A stretch of DNA of 26,865 nucleotides from JADHUC01 sp964617665 (GTDB taxonomy: Bacteria > Planctomycetota > Planctomycetia > Pirellulales > Pirellulaceae): contig CAZUAH010000153.1 in assembly GCA_964617665.1 (NCBI GenBank), positions 1-26,865 of the forward strand. The letters run 5' to 3'. The notes below the pieces were generated by a model, which was not told where the DNA came from, did no database searches, and saw only the letters and a list, made by a program, of their open reading frames with translations. Of the stretch, positions 9,919 to 18,107 are shown one piece after another (within the stretch, counting starts at the first letter, position 1; each line of letters starts with the position of its first letter). Both the position numbers and the translations under genes were made by a program.

Positions 9919-9960
9919 TTCTTCTTCCTCCGCGATCACGGACCAGACGATTCCCTCGTT

Positions 9961-10027
9961 TCATATTCTTGCCCACCATGTTCTTGCCCGGAGTGGTTCT
10001 GGCGGGAATATGACTGGCAAGAACATG
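9961..10027. repeat. 15-bp tandem repeat with interleaved inverted repeats
   Basis: Two close copies of a 15-nt unit occur at 9962-9973 and 9977-9988 (11 of 12 core bases identical), and two more diverged units follow at the same spacing. The element also holds a perfect 12-bp inverted repeat (CATGTTCTTGCC at 9977-9988 and its complement at 10016-10027) and a perfect 8-bp one (9961-9968 with 10006-10013). These two pairings interleave, so RNA would form either a pseudoknot or one of two alternative hairpins. It lies in the 238-nt gap between the RraA-family gene and the Tat gene. It may be a dispersed repeat or an intercistronic processing or attenuation site. No gene was found in this gap. 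Confidence 0.7.
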
Positions 10028-10156
10028 CTTCGTACTCCACCTGCTCGAAACTGTACAGGGAAAACGAGAGCACAACGCATAGCAATACGATTCTTGACGT
10101 TATCGAATATCGAGGGAGCCATTTCGCTGGTGCTCTCGCCGTCCGAACACGTCGAG

Positions 10157-10825
10157 TCATAGAACTCCATACTCTTCCCATGCCTCGGTTGCCTTCATTC
10201 CGTTGCGAATCGCATCGCGAACATTGTTCTCGGCGTGGACCTTGTCCCAAGCTCGCCGGATCGTCTCAGATTCTACTTCGCGCGGAACCACCACCACGCC
10301 ATCGACGTCTGCGAATAGGAGGTCCCCCGGACAGAACCGCACTCCGCATATCTCGACGGGTACGTCGATGTCGATAACTCGCTGGCGGTCTCGACTGTCG
10401 TATACACACGTACCCCGAGCGAACACCGGGAAACGCATGTCGGTCATCCGCGCCACGTCGCGCACGGCACCGTCCACAATTGCACCGGCGCACCCGCGAT
10501 TCGTCGCCGCTGTCGACAATAGCTCGCCCCAAATGCCGGAACGCATCGAGCCATCTGCGGCAGCAACAAGCACGTCGTCCGGTTGGCATTCATCGACGGC
10601 CTTCAGCTCCAGTTCGTACGGCCGCGGATCTTCGTGGAACATGTCGGCCCAAAGCGTCGTCTTGCATCGCCCGACCAATAGTCCGTTTGTGGTCATCGGA
10701 CGCAAAGGGACACAAGGCGACTGGTTGCGGCAACCGAGCGAGTCGAGCGCGTCACAGACCACCGCGCTGTAGAGACTCTTGCGCATCATTGGTAAAGTGA
10801 TTTCGTGAGCTGTCGAATCGGACAT
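10157..10825 (-). CDS. RraA-family protein (aldolase/demethylmenaquinone-methyltransferase-like fold)
   Basis: The 222-aa protein matches the RraA/HMG-aldolase family in length and motifs: VCDALDSLGCRNQ near the N-terminus, then GELLSTAATNRGCAGAIVDG, AVRDVARM, and a C-terminal PVEICGVRFCPGDLLFADVDG. The Arg-Asp pair of AVRD is the metal/substrate site in the 4-hydroxy-4-methyl-2-oxoglutarate aldolase branch. The acidic residue often found three positions later is Arg here, so catalytic activity is not assured. The family also includes the RNase E regulator RraA, but planctomycete copies near catabolic genes are more likely 2-oxoacid aldolases or decarboxylases (inference). ATG 10825 is preceded by GGAGGGAGGA; an ATG two codons upstream at 10831 would sit directly against that site. 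It diverges from the M81 gene, with 39 nt between the two starts. Confidence 0.85.
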   Translation of the reverse strand: MSDSTAHEITLPMMRKSLYSAVVCDALDSLGCRNQSPCVPLRPMTTNGLLVGRCKTTLWADMFHEDPRPYELELKAVDECQPDDVLVAAADGSMRSGIWGELLSTAATNRGCAGAIVDGAVRDVARMTDMRFPVFARGTCVYDSRDRQRVIDIDVPVEICGVRFCPGDLLFADVDGVVVVPREVESETIRRAWDKVHAENNVRDAIRNGMKATEAWEEYGVL

Positions 10826-10864
10826 AGTCATTCCTCCCTCCACAACAGTATACGGAATCGGACA

Positions 10865-12388
10865 ATGCGTGTCGGCATTCTTGCCCTGTTGCACGAATCA
10901 AACACGTTTGTGACCCGCCCAACGACGATTGACGATTTCAAACGGGAATGGTTGATCGAAGGCTACGCCATCCGCGAGCAACTGGCCGACGGTCACCACG
11001 AAATCAGTGGCTTCTTCGCCGGCCTCGATCAGTCTAGCCCCCGTCGAGCGACACTAGGCCAAGAGCCGATCGAAGCGGTCCCATTGTTCGCCGCACGGGC
11101 ACTGCCATCAGGGCCCATCGCCGAAGACGCGTGGTCCGAACTCACGGAGAGGATGTTGGTCCAACTGGCGGCAGCGGGACCTCTGGATGGCTTGCTCGTC
11201 GCGCCGCACGGTGCCGCGGTCAGCGAAGCGTCTTCTGATGCCGACGGTCATTGGCTCTCGGAACTGCAGAAGCGTGTCGGAACGGAAACGCCGATTATCG
11301 GAACGATTGACGCTCACGCGAATGTGTCACGGACCATGGTCGAGTCGTGCGATGCATTGATCGCCTACCGCACGAATCCCCACCTCGATCAGCGCGAACG
11401 GGGCATCGATGCGGCGCGCCTCATGGTCCGCACGCTCGAAAGCCGAATCCGGCCGACCATGGCTGCCGCGTTCCCACCCATGGCCATCAACATCGAACGC
11501 CAGATGACCGAAGAGTCGCCTTTGGCTGAGTGCTACGACATGGCCGATCGGCAACTCGGCAATGACCAGGTCTTGTCGAACAGCATCGTTCTTGGTTTCC
11601 CCTATGCCGACGTTGAAGAGATGGGGACTTCCGTAATTGTCGTCACTGATCACGCACCCGAACGAGCGAGCCGTTTGGCCGGCGAACTGGCAGACTGTCT
11701 CTGGACGCGCCGGCACGATTTCACCGGGCAATTCGTGGATGTCGAAACCGCACTGGACGAGTGCATGCGACGCGACGGCCCCGTCTGTCTCTTGGACATG
11801 GGCGACAACGTTGGTGGCGGCTCGCCCGCGGACGGCACATTCATCGCCCACGAGATTCACAAGCGACGTTTACCACGGCCTTTCGTTTGTTTGTACGATC
11901 CTGAGGCCGCCCGACAGGCAGAACAGGCCGGCGTGGGCCAATCCGTGTCACTCAAAATCGGTGGCAAGACGGATACGCGCCACGGGCAACCGTTGGCTGC
12001 GACCTTCCGTGTACGCAGCGTGCATGACGGTCGCTTTCAGGAACAACAAGTGCGTCACGGCGGTCTGGCCAGCTTCGATCAGGGACGCACCGCCATCGTC
12101 GAGACGGACCGTGGAATGACCGTGATGTTGACCTCGCGTCGAATGGTCCCATTCAGCCTTGAGCAACTCAAGTCTTGCGGTTTGGATCCATCGGAGTTCA
12201 GGATTCTCGTCGCCAAAGGAGTCCACGCGCCGGTTGCGGCTTACCGAGAGGTCACCTGCCACTTCATACGGGTCAATACACCAGGCTCAACGTGTTCCGA
12301 CACGACGCGGCTCGATTTCCACCATCGTCGCCGTCCGATGTTCCCCTTCGAATCGCAGATAGAATGGCAGCCAGAAATCAACGATTGA
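10865..12388 (+). CDS. M81-family metallopeptidase (MlrC-like)
   Basis: The 507-aa product has the length and two-part layout of the M81/MlrC family. The N-terminal DUF1485-type domain starts MRVGILALLHESNTF and includes LLVAPHGAAVSE, IIGTIDAHANVS and AYRTNPHLDQRERG, carrying probable zinc-binding His/Asp residues. The C-terminal MlrC domain has the signature LLDMGDNVGGGSPADGT. MlrC was described in degradation of linearised microcystin, but most members are predicted amidohydrolases or peptidases of unknown substrate. No signal peptide is visible, so it should be cytoplasmic. ATG 10865 was preferred over an ATG 20 codons upstream because the family begins at MRVGI and the longer form would overlap the divergent rraA start. 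The gene ends 11 nt from the stop of the convergent exo-lyase-like gene. Pairing of M81 with RraA suggests a shared small-molecule pathway. Confidence 0.85.
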   Translation: MRVGILALLHESNTFVTRPTTIDDFKREWLIEGYAIREQLADGHHEISGFFAGLDQSSPRRATLGQEPIEAVPLFAARALPSGPIAEDAWSELTERMLVQLAAAGPLDGLLVAPHGAAVSEASSDADGHWLSELQKRVGTETPIIGTIDAHANVSRTMVESCDALIAYRTNPHLDQRERGIDAARLMVRTLESRIRPTMAAAFPPMAINIERQMTEESPLAECYDMADRQLGNDQVLSNSIVLGFPYADVEEMGTSVIVVTDHAPERASRLAGELADCLWTRRHDFTGQFVDVETALDECMRRDGPVCLLDMGDNVGGGSPADGTFIAHEIHKRRLPRPFVCLYDPEAARQAEQAGVGQSVSLKIGGKTDTRHGQPLAATFRVRSVHDGRFQEQQVRHGGLASFDQGRTAIVETDRGMTVMLTSRRMVPFSLEQLKSCGLDPSEFRILVAKGVHAPVAAYREVTCHFIRVNTPGSTCSDTTRLDFHHRRRPMFPFESQIEWQPEIND

Positions 12389-12399
12389 AAGGGAACGCG

Positions 12400-15300
12400 C
12401 TAGTCGCACTCCCAGCCGTACTCGCGCGGGTCGAACCAGTCGTCGGAAGTGGCTGCGATAAACGGCTCGACTCCGGTCAGACGCCATTCGCCTGGGGCGC
12501 GGCTGCCGCGGAGTGTGAATTCAATCATTCTACCGGCTTCCACAGGTTTCGACTGTTCGTCCGGCGTGAATTGCCGTCCACGCACCAGCAGTTCGCCGCT
12601 TTCGGCATCGCGGACTGCATATGGGCGTTGATGGCGGTTGAAGTAAGCGACCGGCCCACCGGTCGCACGGCTATAGACGTATTGGGGCGTGTACGATTGC
12701 CCTCCGCTGAATGGCTCGTTGGCCTGCATCGGCTCGGAAGGTATGTGCCAGACGACCTGCGCTGGGCCCACAATCAGCACGGAGCCTTGGGCCTTGCTGG
12801 TGACCTCGACACGGTACACTTGATCCGCTTTTGCTCCCACCAGCTTCAACGGTTTGTCCAGCGTCCACCCTTCTCGCGCAGCAGCCATTTCGGCCACAGT
12901 GCGACCGTTCGTGTCGAACGTACGGACGGTCAACGGCGCATCACCGCGAATGCGTGCGAGGATGCGAAGCACCAGATCGCCGTCCATCTGCGGACAAACG
13001 TAGGCCGTACTGCGGTTCGGTTCGTCTTCGCCGCCGCGTCCAAGGAACAAGAACAAATCGTTGAACCAGTGCGGACGATCGGGCTTGTAACCCAACTTGT
13101 GCCCGAGGCTGGCACCGACCAGCATCGGCATGAGTTGCTGCCGAAAGATGCGGTTCCCGCAGTAGGCGTAGGGATGGTACGGCACGTGTTCGGTGTCGAG
13201 GTTGATCTCGGGCGCGATGTCTGCATAGCCGCGAGCGAGGTCCCAGCCGATTTCGGCAAACTGTTCGTTACCAGTTTGGCAGTAGGCCCAATCGCAGGCG
13301 ATCACGTCGTGCGGATTCTGGATGCCGCGGACTGGGTTGCCTAGCATGGTGCCCGTTAGGTGAGATTCCATCGTGCCGCGCAGAAGCCCATCGTCGAACA
13401 CGTCATCTTGCAGGACGAGTCCTTCGTACAGATAGACCCTTGGCCCTCCGAATGTGAGCGCGTCGCTATCGTACTCGCGGTTCATCGTCACTTCGCGCGA
13501 ATGGCGGGCAAAGGTTGCGATCTCCGGATTGTGCGTTTCCTGGTAAGCCGTCGCCCAGAAGCGATTCATGTTGTAGTTCTCGCGTCCGCCAACGAGTTTG
13601 TCCGGGCCAAACTGCTCGTTGTACTGCCGCGTAAATTTCACAGTGCCCTCGATGATCTCGTCCATCACGTCTTTCGCCCGTTTGTAGCCGGTCAGGTGAT
13701 AGTAGTAGGCCAGGAAGTGCAGCTTCATACCTTTCATGTTCCACGGCTCAAAGGCGAAATTCGGAAACGGAAGCGCCCCGCCGCATGTGGCCATGTACCC
13801 GGTTGGCGAGCCACGCGTATTGTAATGGTTCACGTTCATGTCCATGCAGTAACGGCTGGTGATCTCGCCGTCGTCGAAGAATCGCCGGTCGCCGCCGCGC
13901 ATGAACAGCAGCCATGGGATCAGTTGCTGGTCATATTGCGTGTTGTCCATCCAGCGGTAGTACGTGTAGTCGCCGTGCTTCGACCAGCGCACCATTCCGA
14001 AACGCAACAGGCCGTAATTGTTCTCGCTGATCCACCGCGCCATGCTCAGCCGACCCAGCCAGTGGGCGGCGCGTTCGATATCCGGATAGCGCAGCGGGTC
14101 GCAGGGCATAAGGTCAATGCCCATGAACGGCACGCGCATCGCACTCTGCGGATCCTGGCGCAACACGATCGGTCGCTGAGTCACGAAGTTCAGTTCGGCC
14201 GGAGTGCGCGACGTGCGGTCGTCGTGGAATCCAATCACCAGTTCGTGAGTGAAGGCGGCCCCTTCGGCCGTGTACATGAAGCCCTTCGAATCTTCGTAGT
14301 TGTTGACAAAGTGGCCGGCCTCTTTGGCAAACGGATATCGCTTCCAGGTTGGGTGATAGTAGATGCGGTCGCCCATCAACGCACGCGGCTGGAACGACAT
14401 GGGTTCTGCACGCGGCGGCCAGAAGTGAACAGTCATCTTCCCGTCGCGCGAGTCCAGCATTGTCGGATAGGTCTGCCACGCGAAACGAAGAGCGACGCTA
14501 ACGGCACGACCATCGTCGCCGACCGATGCGAACCATCCGCCGAGTTGTCGGCCACTGAGCAACTCGGATCCATCGGCAGTTTCGATGGAAAAATGCTCCG
14601 GGCCGTCCTGAAAAGCCATTGCGCTGGCCGACGCTTCATAAGCAGTTGTGTCTTGTGACGCTAGGCCGAATCGCACTCGCCGGTCGGCGCCGATGTCGGG
14701 CTCCAACGCCAGCGATAGAGCACGCACGCCTACATTCACGTCCTGCACCATCCATGTCAGTGTGTGGTAGATTCGCACAAACGACTCGTTGCGGTGAAAC
14801 TGGTAGCGCATGTCGAGTCGTGCGACTGCCTGATCATCGACGGCGCGGAAAAGGCCAGTCGCCTTCATGGTTGCTCGCGATGGCGTCGATTCCCCAAGAT
14901 CAACTTGCCAATCAGCGAGCCGGCAAGGCTGTGGCGTCGTTCCGTCGTCGATCACTAGAGCATACGCGGCTTCGGTCGGCGTGAGAATCGAACGACCATG
15001 GAGGTCGGCCGCACTGAATAGCCGAGGCTCGGTTCGGTCAATCGTCACGCTAAGGCGGCCGGAGTCGATCGTTACAGCCTTTTCGCTTTGCGACCCGATC
15101 GGCTCGCCCTGCGGCGCAACGGCGTCGCCGCCGACCTCGAAGAAGTAGGTCCGATCGGTGTCTGCCCTGAAATGCAGCAACAGCCACTTGATCCAGTCAT
15201 GCTCCGCATCCCACCAGCCGGTCGCTTCCGCCTCGAAAGGAACTGGCCGACCGCGATCATCCACCACGCGCCCGCCCGGAACACTCGACAGCTCGCCTTC

Positions 15301-15471
15301 GGGAAAGACCAATCCGACACTGACCGGGAAGCCGAAAACCACGCTGCTTCGATCTTCCGGCTCCAATACATCTAGCCGAATGCGCGAAGTAGACCGCTCG
15401 GCCGCCGATGAAACCGGGGTCAACAGGACGCACCAACTGAACACGATACCAATGGTACGAGTATCAAGCAT
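12400..15471 (-). CDS. secreted PcRGLX/YetA-like protein (exo-rhamnogalacturonan lyase family)
   Basis: The 1023-aa product has a signal peptide (hydrophobic GIVFSWCVLLTPVSSAAE, about residues 7-24). An N-terminal beta-barrel and sandwich region (about 30-440) with VVFGFPVSVGLVFPEGEL and WDAEHDWIKWLLL follows. Next come a long alpha-helical toroid region rich in aromatics (about 480-820) and a C-terminal beta part. This order matches the PcRGLX/YetA family, which includes the fungal exo-rhamnogalacturonan lyase of PL26. The assignment is from recalled layout, so the substrate stays uncertain. ATG 15471 gives a normal signal peptide. GTG 15504 overlaps the upstream stop as GTGA but would place Asp and Glu before the hydrophobic core. 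Either way the gene follows the propeller gene directly, within 29 nt or less, and is surely co-transcribed. It ends 11 nt from the M81 gene. Confidence 0.7.
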   Translation of the reverse strand: MLDTRTIGIVFSWCVLLTPVSSAAERSTSRIRLDVLEPEDRSSVVFGFPVSVGLVFPEGELSSVPGGRVVDDRGRPVPFEAEATGWWDAEHDWIKWLLLHFRADTDRTYFFEVGGDAVAPQGEPIGSQSEKAVTIDSGRLSVTIDRTEPRLFSAADLHGRSILTPTEAAYALVIDDGTTPQPCRLADWQVDLGESTPSRATMKATGLFRAVDDQAVARLDMRYQFHRNESFVRIYHTLTWMVQDVNVGVRALSLALEPDIGADRRVRFGLASQDTTAYEASASAMAFQDGPEHFSIETADGSELLSGRQLGGWFASVGDDGRAVSVALRFAWQTYPTMLDSRDGKMTVHFWPPRAEPMSFQPRALMGDRIYYHPTWKRYPFAKEAGHFVNNYEDSKGFMYTAEGAAFTHELVIGFHDDRTSRTPAELNFVTQRPIVLRQDPQSAMRVPFMGIDLMPCDPLRYPDIERAAHWLGRLSMARWISENNYGLLRFGMVRWSKHGDYTYYRWMDNTQYDQQLIPWLLFMRGGDRRFFDDGEITSRYCMDMNVNHYNTRGSPTGYMATCGGALPFPNFAFEPWNMKGMKLHFLAYYYHLTGYKRAKDVMDEIIEGTVKFTRQYNEQFGPDKLVGGRENYNMNRFWATAYQETHNPEIATFARHSREVTMNREYDSDALTFGGPRVYLYEGLVLQDDVFDDGLLRGTMESHLTGTMLGNPVRGIQNPHDVIACDWAYCQTGNEQFAEIGWDLARGYADIAPEINLDTEHVPYHPYAYCGNRIFRQQLMPMLVGASLGHKLGYKPDRPHWFNDLFLFLGRGGEDEPNRSTAYVCPQMDGDLVLRILARIRGDAPLTVRTFDTNGRTVAEMAAAREGWTLDKPLKLVGAKADQVYRVEVTSKAQGSVLIVGPAQVVWHIPSEPMQANEPFSGGQSYTPQYVYSRATGGPVAYFNRHQRPYAVRDAESGELLVRGRQFTPDEQSKPVEAGRMIEFTLRGSRAPGEWRLTGVEPFIAATSDDWFDPREYGWECD

Positions 15472-15500
15472 TTGTTTCTGAATCCAATCGCATTCTGGGA

Positions 15501-16820
15501 TCACAGTACATCCGATAGATCGGCAACGAACACCTGGCGCCGTCCGTCGGGGGCACCGTTGAAGCAGACCTTCTTGAAATCACGGCTCCACGCGGGATGA
15601 GGGTCCAGACGCAGGGTTCCGCGGCCGAGATCTCCTTTGCGTCCCAACGTGTAGATGTGACAGATCACCTCTATTTCGTCAGACTGCGTGTCCAGCAGCC
15701 TAATTGGAACCTCCTTGTTGGACGGGACGACGCCTTCGGAGGAGTAGGCATCGGTGACCAGATACCTCCCGTCCGCGGTGATGCTTGGGTGCCCGCCGCC
15801 GGGATGCTTTTCGCTGATCACTCGGAAATCCGATCCGTCGTAACGATACTGACAGAACAGCAGCTTGTTTCCATGGGGCCTCAGGTTCATGATCAAGTGT
15901 TCGCCGTCCGGGTGCCAATTGGGATGATGACCACCTTTGCTCCAGAGGCGGTGGTCGATGGCCAGCTTGATATCGCTGCCGTCCGTCTTGAACGTAAACA
16001 CCGACAGCTTCTGGCGGCCTTTCGCTCTGGGAAGCGCGCGGAAGACTTCCATGATACGCGTGTTATGGCGGTTGAATTTCGAATGAAACAGATAGCAAAC
16101 CACGTCTCCAAGAGACTGGTGCTCCCGAATCCGTTCATACAAGTCGGCTATGCTGACTAACAATTGCTTCTGATTCGTCCGCAGATCGGTCTTCCAAAGA
16201 CCCTCGTCCGGTGAAGCCTTTGCCGTCAGACGCGGCACGTTCCTCCAATCGACCGGCACGCCGTAGCCAAACTGTGTGGAGTTCATCAATTCGAGCGGGA
16301 ACCCGATCACACTCGACTCGTCGGGAGCGATGTGGTACATCGGGCCGGCGAACGCCTTCGCCTCGCCTGTCTCCAGGTCCAATCGCACAGCCACACCGCG
16401 ACCGTCGATTAGGTCGTTGGTGTAGAGATGCCGGTCCGTTCGGCCCCAGTTCAAATTCGCTCCCAACTGGAATCCCCAGCCCTTTGTCGAGTACAGCGTT
16501 TCAATCGTGTGCGACTCCAGATCGATGACGCAGATGTCGGCCGAGTCGCCTGGATCTGGCTGACGGTTCTGGAATGGGAAACGGGTCACCGCCAGGTACC
16601 GTTGTGAAGGACTGAATGGACAAACGTCGTAGAAGGTGTGCAGATAGAATCCGTCGTCCGGAGTCACGCAAGACACCTTGCCAAACGTTTTCCCCGGTCG
16701 GTACGGACGCACTGCAAAGGGCTGTTTTGACGAGGGCGGCTTTGCCACCGCCCAAACGCCGGACCCGATCGATGCCGCCAACAGTCCTGCTGATGTACGT
16801 AGAAAAGCTCTTCGTCTCAT
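15501..16820 (-). CDS. Tat-exported beta-propeller, oligogalacturonate lyase-like (PL22/TolB-like)
   Basis: The 439-aa product starts at ATG 16820 with GGGAG about 10 nt upstream and a twin-arginine signal (MRRRAFLRTSAGLLAAS). A longer frame to 16949 exists but would overlap the divergent kinase start and bury the Tat signal. The body is a six- or seven-blade propeller with TolB-like repeats, including SPSQRYLAVTRFPF, GGHHPNWHPDGEHLIMNL, GGGHPSITADGRYLVTDA and LDPHPAWSRDFKKVCFNG. The His-rich HP-x-W/S loops and the final blade resemble oligogalacturonate lyases (PL22), in which a propeller His/Gln cluster binds manganese and cleaves unsaturated digalacturonate. I cannot verify the metal set by eye, so lyase activity is a moderate inference while the fold is firm. 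It leads the lyase-like gene pair and diverges from the hybrid kinase (102 nt apart). Confidence 0.65.
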   Translation of the reverse strand: MRRRAFLRTSAGLLAASIGSGVWAVAKPPSSKQPFAVRPYRPGKTFGKVSCVTPDDGFYLHTFYDVCPFSPSQRYLAVTRFPFQNRQPDPGDSADICVIDLESHTIETLYSTKGWGFQLGANLNWGRTDRHLYTNDLIDGRGVAVRLDLETGEAKAFAGPMYHIAPDESSVIGFPLELMNSTQFGYGVPVDWRNVPRLTAKASPDEGLWKTDLRTNQKQLLVSIADLYERIREHQSLGDVVCYLFHSKFNRHNTRIMEVFRALPRAKGRQKLSVFTFKTDGSDIKLAIDHRLWSKGGHHPNWHPDGEHLIMNLRPHGNKLLFCQYRYDGSDFRVISEKHPGGGHPSITADGRYLVTDAYSSEGVVPSNKEVPIRLLDTQSDEIEVICHIYTLGRKGDLGRGTLRLDPHPAWSRDFKKVCFNGAPDGRRQVFVADLSDVL

Positions 16821-16922
16821 CGTAGTATTCTCCCGTGTTTGCCGGTATGTTAGTGTGCGCAGTCGTCCAAATCCATACACCCCGTTTCCGACGCCTGCGT
16901 TGTGCGCTTGAGGAGGTTTGTG
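16821..16922. promoter_or_regulatory. divergent intergenic region of lyase-like operon and hybrid kinase
   Basis: This 102-nt gap separates two oppositely transcribed units and so must hold both promoters if they are not distal. I could not recognise a convincing -35/-10 pair or a sigma-54 site. The only clear elements are the ribosome sites: AGGAGG at 16911-16916 for the kinase and GGGAG upstream of 16820 for the propeller gene. Confidence 0.4.
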
Positions 16923-18107
16923 ATGACGGAGGGACCCCATCCGGAACATCGTTCACGGGTGCTGATTATGGATGACGACGAGAGCCAACTTGATAGGCTT
17001 TCGGCAATCCTGCAGGACGAAGGTTTCGCAGCTGTAGGCTGCCAGACTGCGGCGGCCGGTATCGAGCGGCTTGGTCGTGGCGATATCGATGCAGCGGTTG
17101 TGGAACTTCACCTGACCCGCGCAGACGAGGGGCAACTACTGGAAAGCCTGGCCGAATTGGCTGGAGACGTGGCGTGGATCATTCACACGGGGCACAGATC
17201 GTATGAATCTGCTAAGAGGGCCGTCAACAACGGAGCCTTCGCCTATGTTGAAAAGGATGACGATCCCGAAGAACTCGTGCGTCAGGTGCATCGGGCCATT
17301 CAGAATCGATTGGTGCAACGTGCCGAAGTGCTCGAAATGGCCGTGGCGGAGAGAACACGAAAGCTGCAGGAAGCCAACGAAGCTCTACGGAGCACACAGG
17401 CAGATCTCGCCCGCGCCCAGCGAATCGCGCGGATCGGGAGCTGGGAGTGGGACCTGCAAACGGGTGCAGTATCTTGGTCGGACGAGACCTACCGGCTGTT
17501 TGGCTTTAAACCCGGCGAAGTCGAGTTGTCGTACGAAGTCGTCAAGTCGACGAAACACCCAGAGGACGTCGAGTCGTGGGCCAACGCGATCGAAGAAGCT
17601 TTGGACTCGGCAGGCACGCTCCAAGTCGAGTACCGCGCCGTACGCTCGGACGGCGAAACGATTTGGATCCGAACCGAAGCCGAAATCTCCCGCGACGAGA
17701 ACGGCAAGGCGATTCGGTTCTTCGGCACCGCACAGGACATCACCGAACGCAAACGGGCCGAAGAGGCCTTGCGGGAAAGTGAAGTACGCTTTCGCAGTGT
17801 CTTCGCTCAAACTTACCAGTTCGCGGGCATTGTGACCCTGGATGGCACACTGACCGCAGCCAATAACACGTCGCTTGATTTCATCGGATCGACTGAAGCT
17901 GACGTCGTTGGAAAGCCCTTCTGGGATACGCCGTGGTGGGGCCATTCCAGGGAGCTACGGGAATGGCTCCGCGATGCGATTTCACGGGCCGCCAAGGGAG
18001 AAGTCGTTCGACAGGAAGTGACCCATATTTCCACCGACGGCGATGTTCACTATTTCGATTTTCTCTCAAACCCGTCGTTGACGAGGATGGTATCGTTCAA
18101 TACTTGA
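16923..18107 (+). CDS. hybrid histidine kinase, N-terminal part (receiver, PAS1, most of PAS2); frame broken at 18059-18062
   Basis: ATG 16923 has AGGAGG 6 nt upstream. Residues about 11-125 form a receiver domain with the acidic triad Asp17-19, Thr89 and Lys111. The phosphoacceptor position, in VVELHL, is Glu61 instead of Asp. A helical linker (about 130-160) leads to PAS1 (about 163-285), which ends in DITERKRAEEALRESE, and then PAS2 (from about 290). The frame stays clean to HYFDF at 18059. It then leaves PAS2 for about 15 unrelated residues and stops at 18107, while the missing part of PAS2 continues in another frame. No transmembrane segment is visible, so the kinase is probably cytoplasmic. 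It likely senses through PAS ligands and may control the divergent lyase-like pair, but no DNA-binding domain is present. Confidence 0.85.
   Translation: MTEGPHPEHRSRVLIMDDDESQLDRLSAILQDEGFAAVGCQTAAAGIERLGRGDIDAAVVELHLTRADEGQLLESLAELAGDVAWIIHTGHRSYESAKRAVNNGAFAYVEKDDDPEELVRQVHRAIQNRLVQRAEVLEMAVAERTRKLQEANEALRSTQADLARAQRIARIGSWEWDLQTGAVSWSDETYRLFGFKPGEVELSYEVVKSTKHPEDVESWANAIEEALDSAGTLQVEYRAVRSDGETIWIRTEAEISRDENGKAIRFFGTAQDITERKRAEEALRESEVRFRSVFAQTYQFAGIVTLDGTLTAANNTSLDFIGSTEADVVGKPFWDTPWWGHSRELREWLRDAISRAAKGEVVRQEVTHISTDGDVHYFDFLSNPSLTRMVSFNT
18059..18062 (+). other. frameshift point in T-run of the hybrid kinase
   Basis: Adding one T to the TTTT run makes the two halves join as HYFDF-SLKPVVDEDG and gives a complete PAS2 ending in PESRDITERKR. 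The reconstructed protein would be 1184 residues. This is either a true one-base deletion or a sequencing error. A -1 ribosomal slip on TTT is mechanically possible, but no classic slippery heptamer or strong downstream structure was noticed. Confidence 0.85.

Noticed and set aside
9936..10250. Small minus-strand protein with pentapeptide-like repeats (104 codons)
   Set aside because: It overlaps the RraA-family 3' end, and its repeats follow from the 15-bp DNA tandem repeat; no start signal was seen.
13360..14658. Long plus-strand open frame of 432 codons
   Set aside because: It is antisense to the PcRGLX/YetA-like gene; rich in Val, His and Arg as expected for a GC-rich complementary frame.
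18059..18062. Programmed -1 ribosomal frameshift in the kinase
   Set aside because: TTT can slip, but there is no classic heptamer, no obvious pseudoknot and no reason for a kinase to make the short product; a deletion or sequencing error is simpler.
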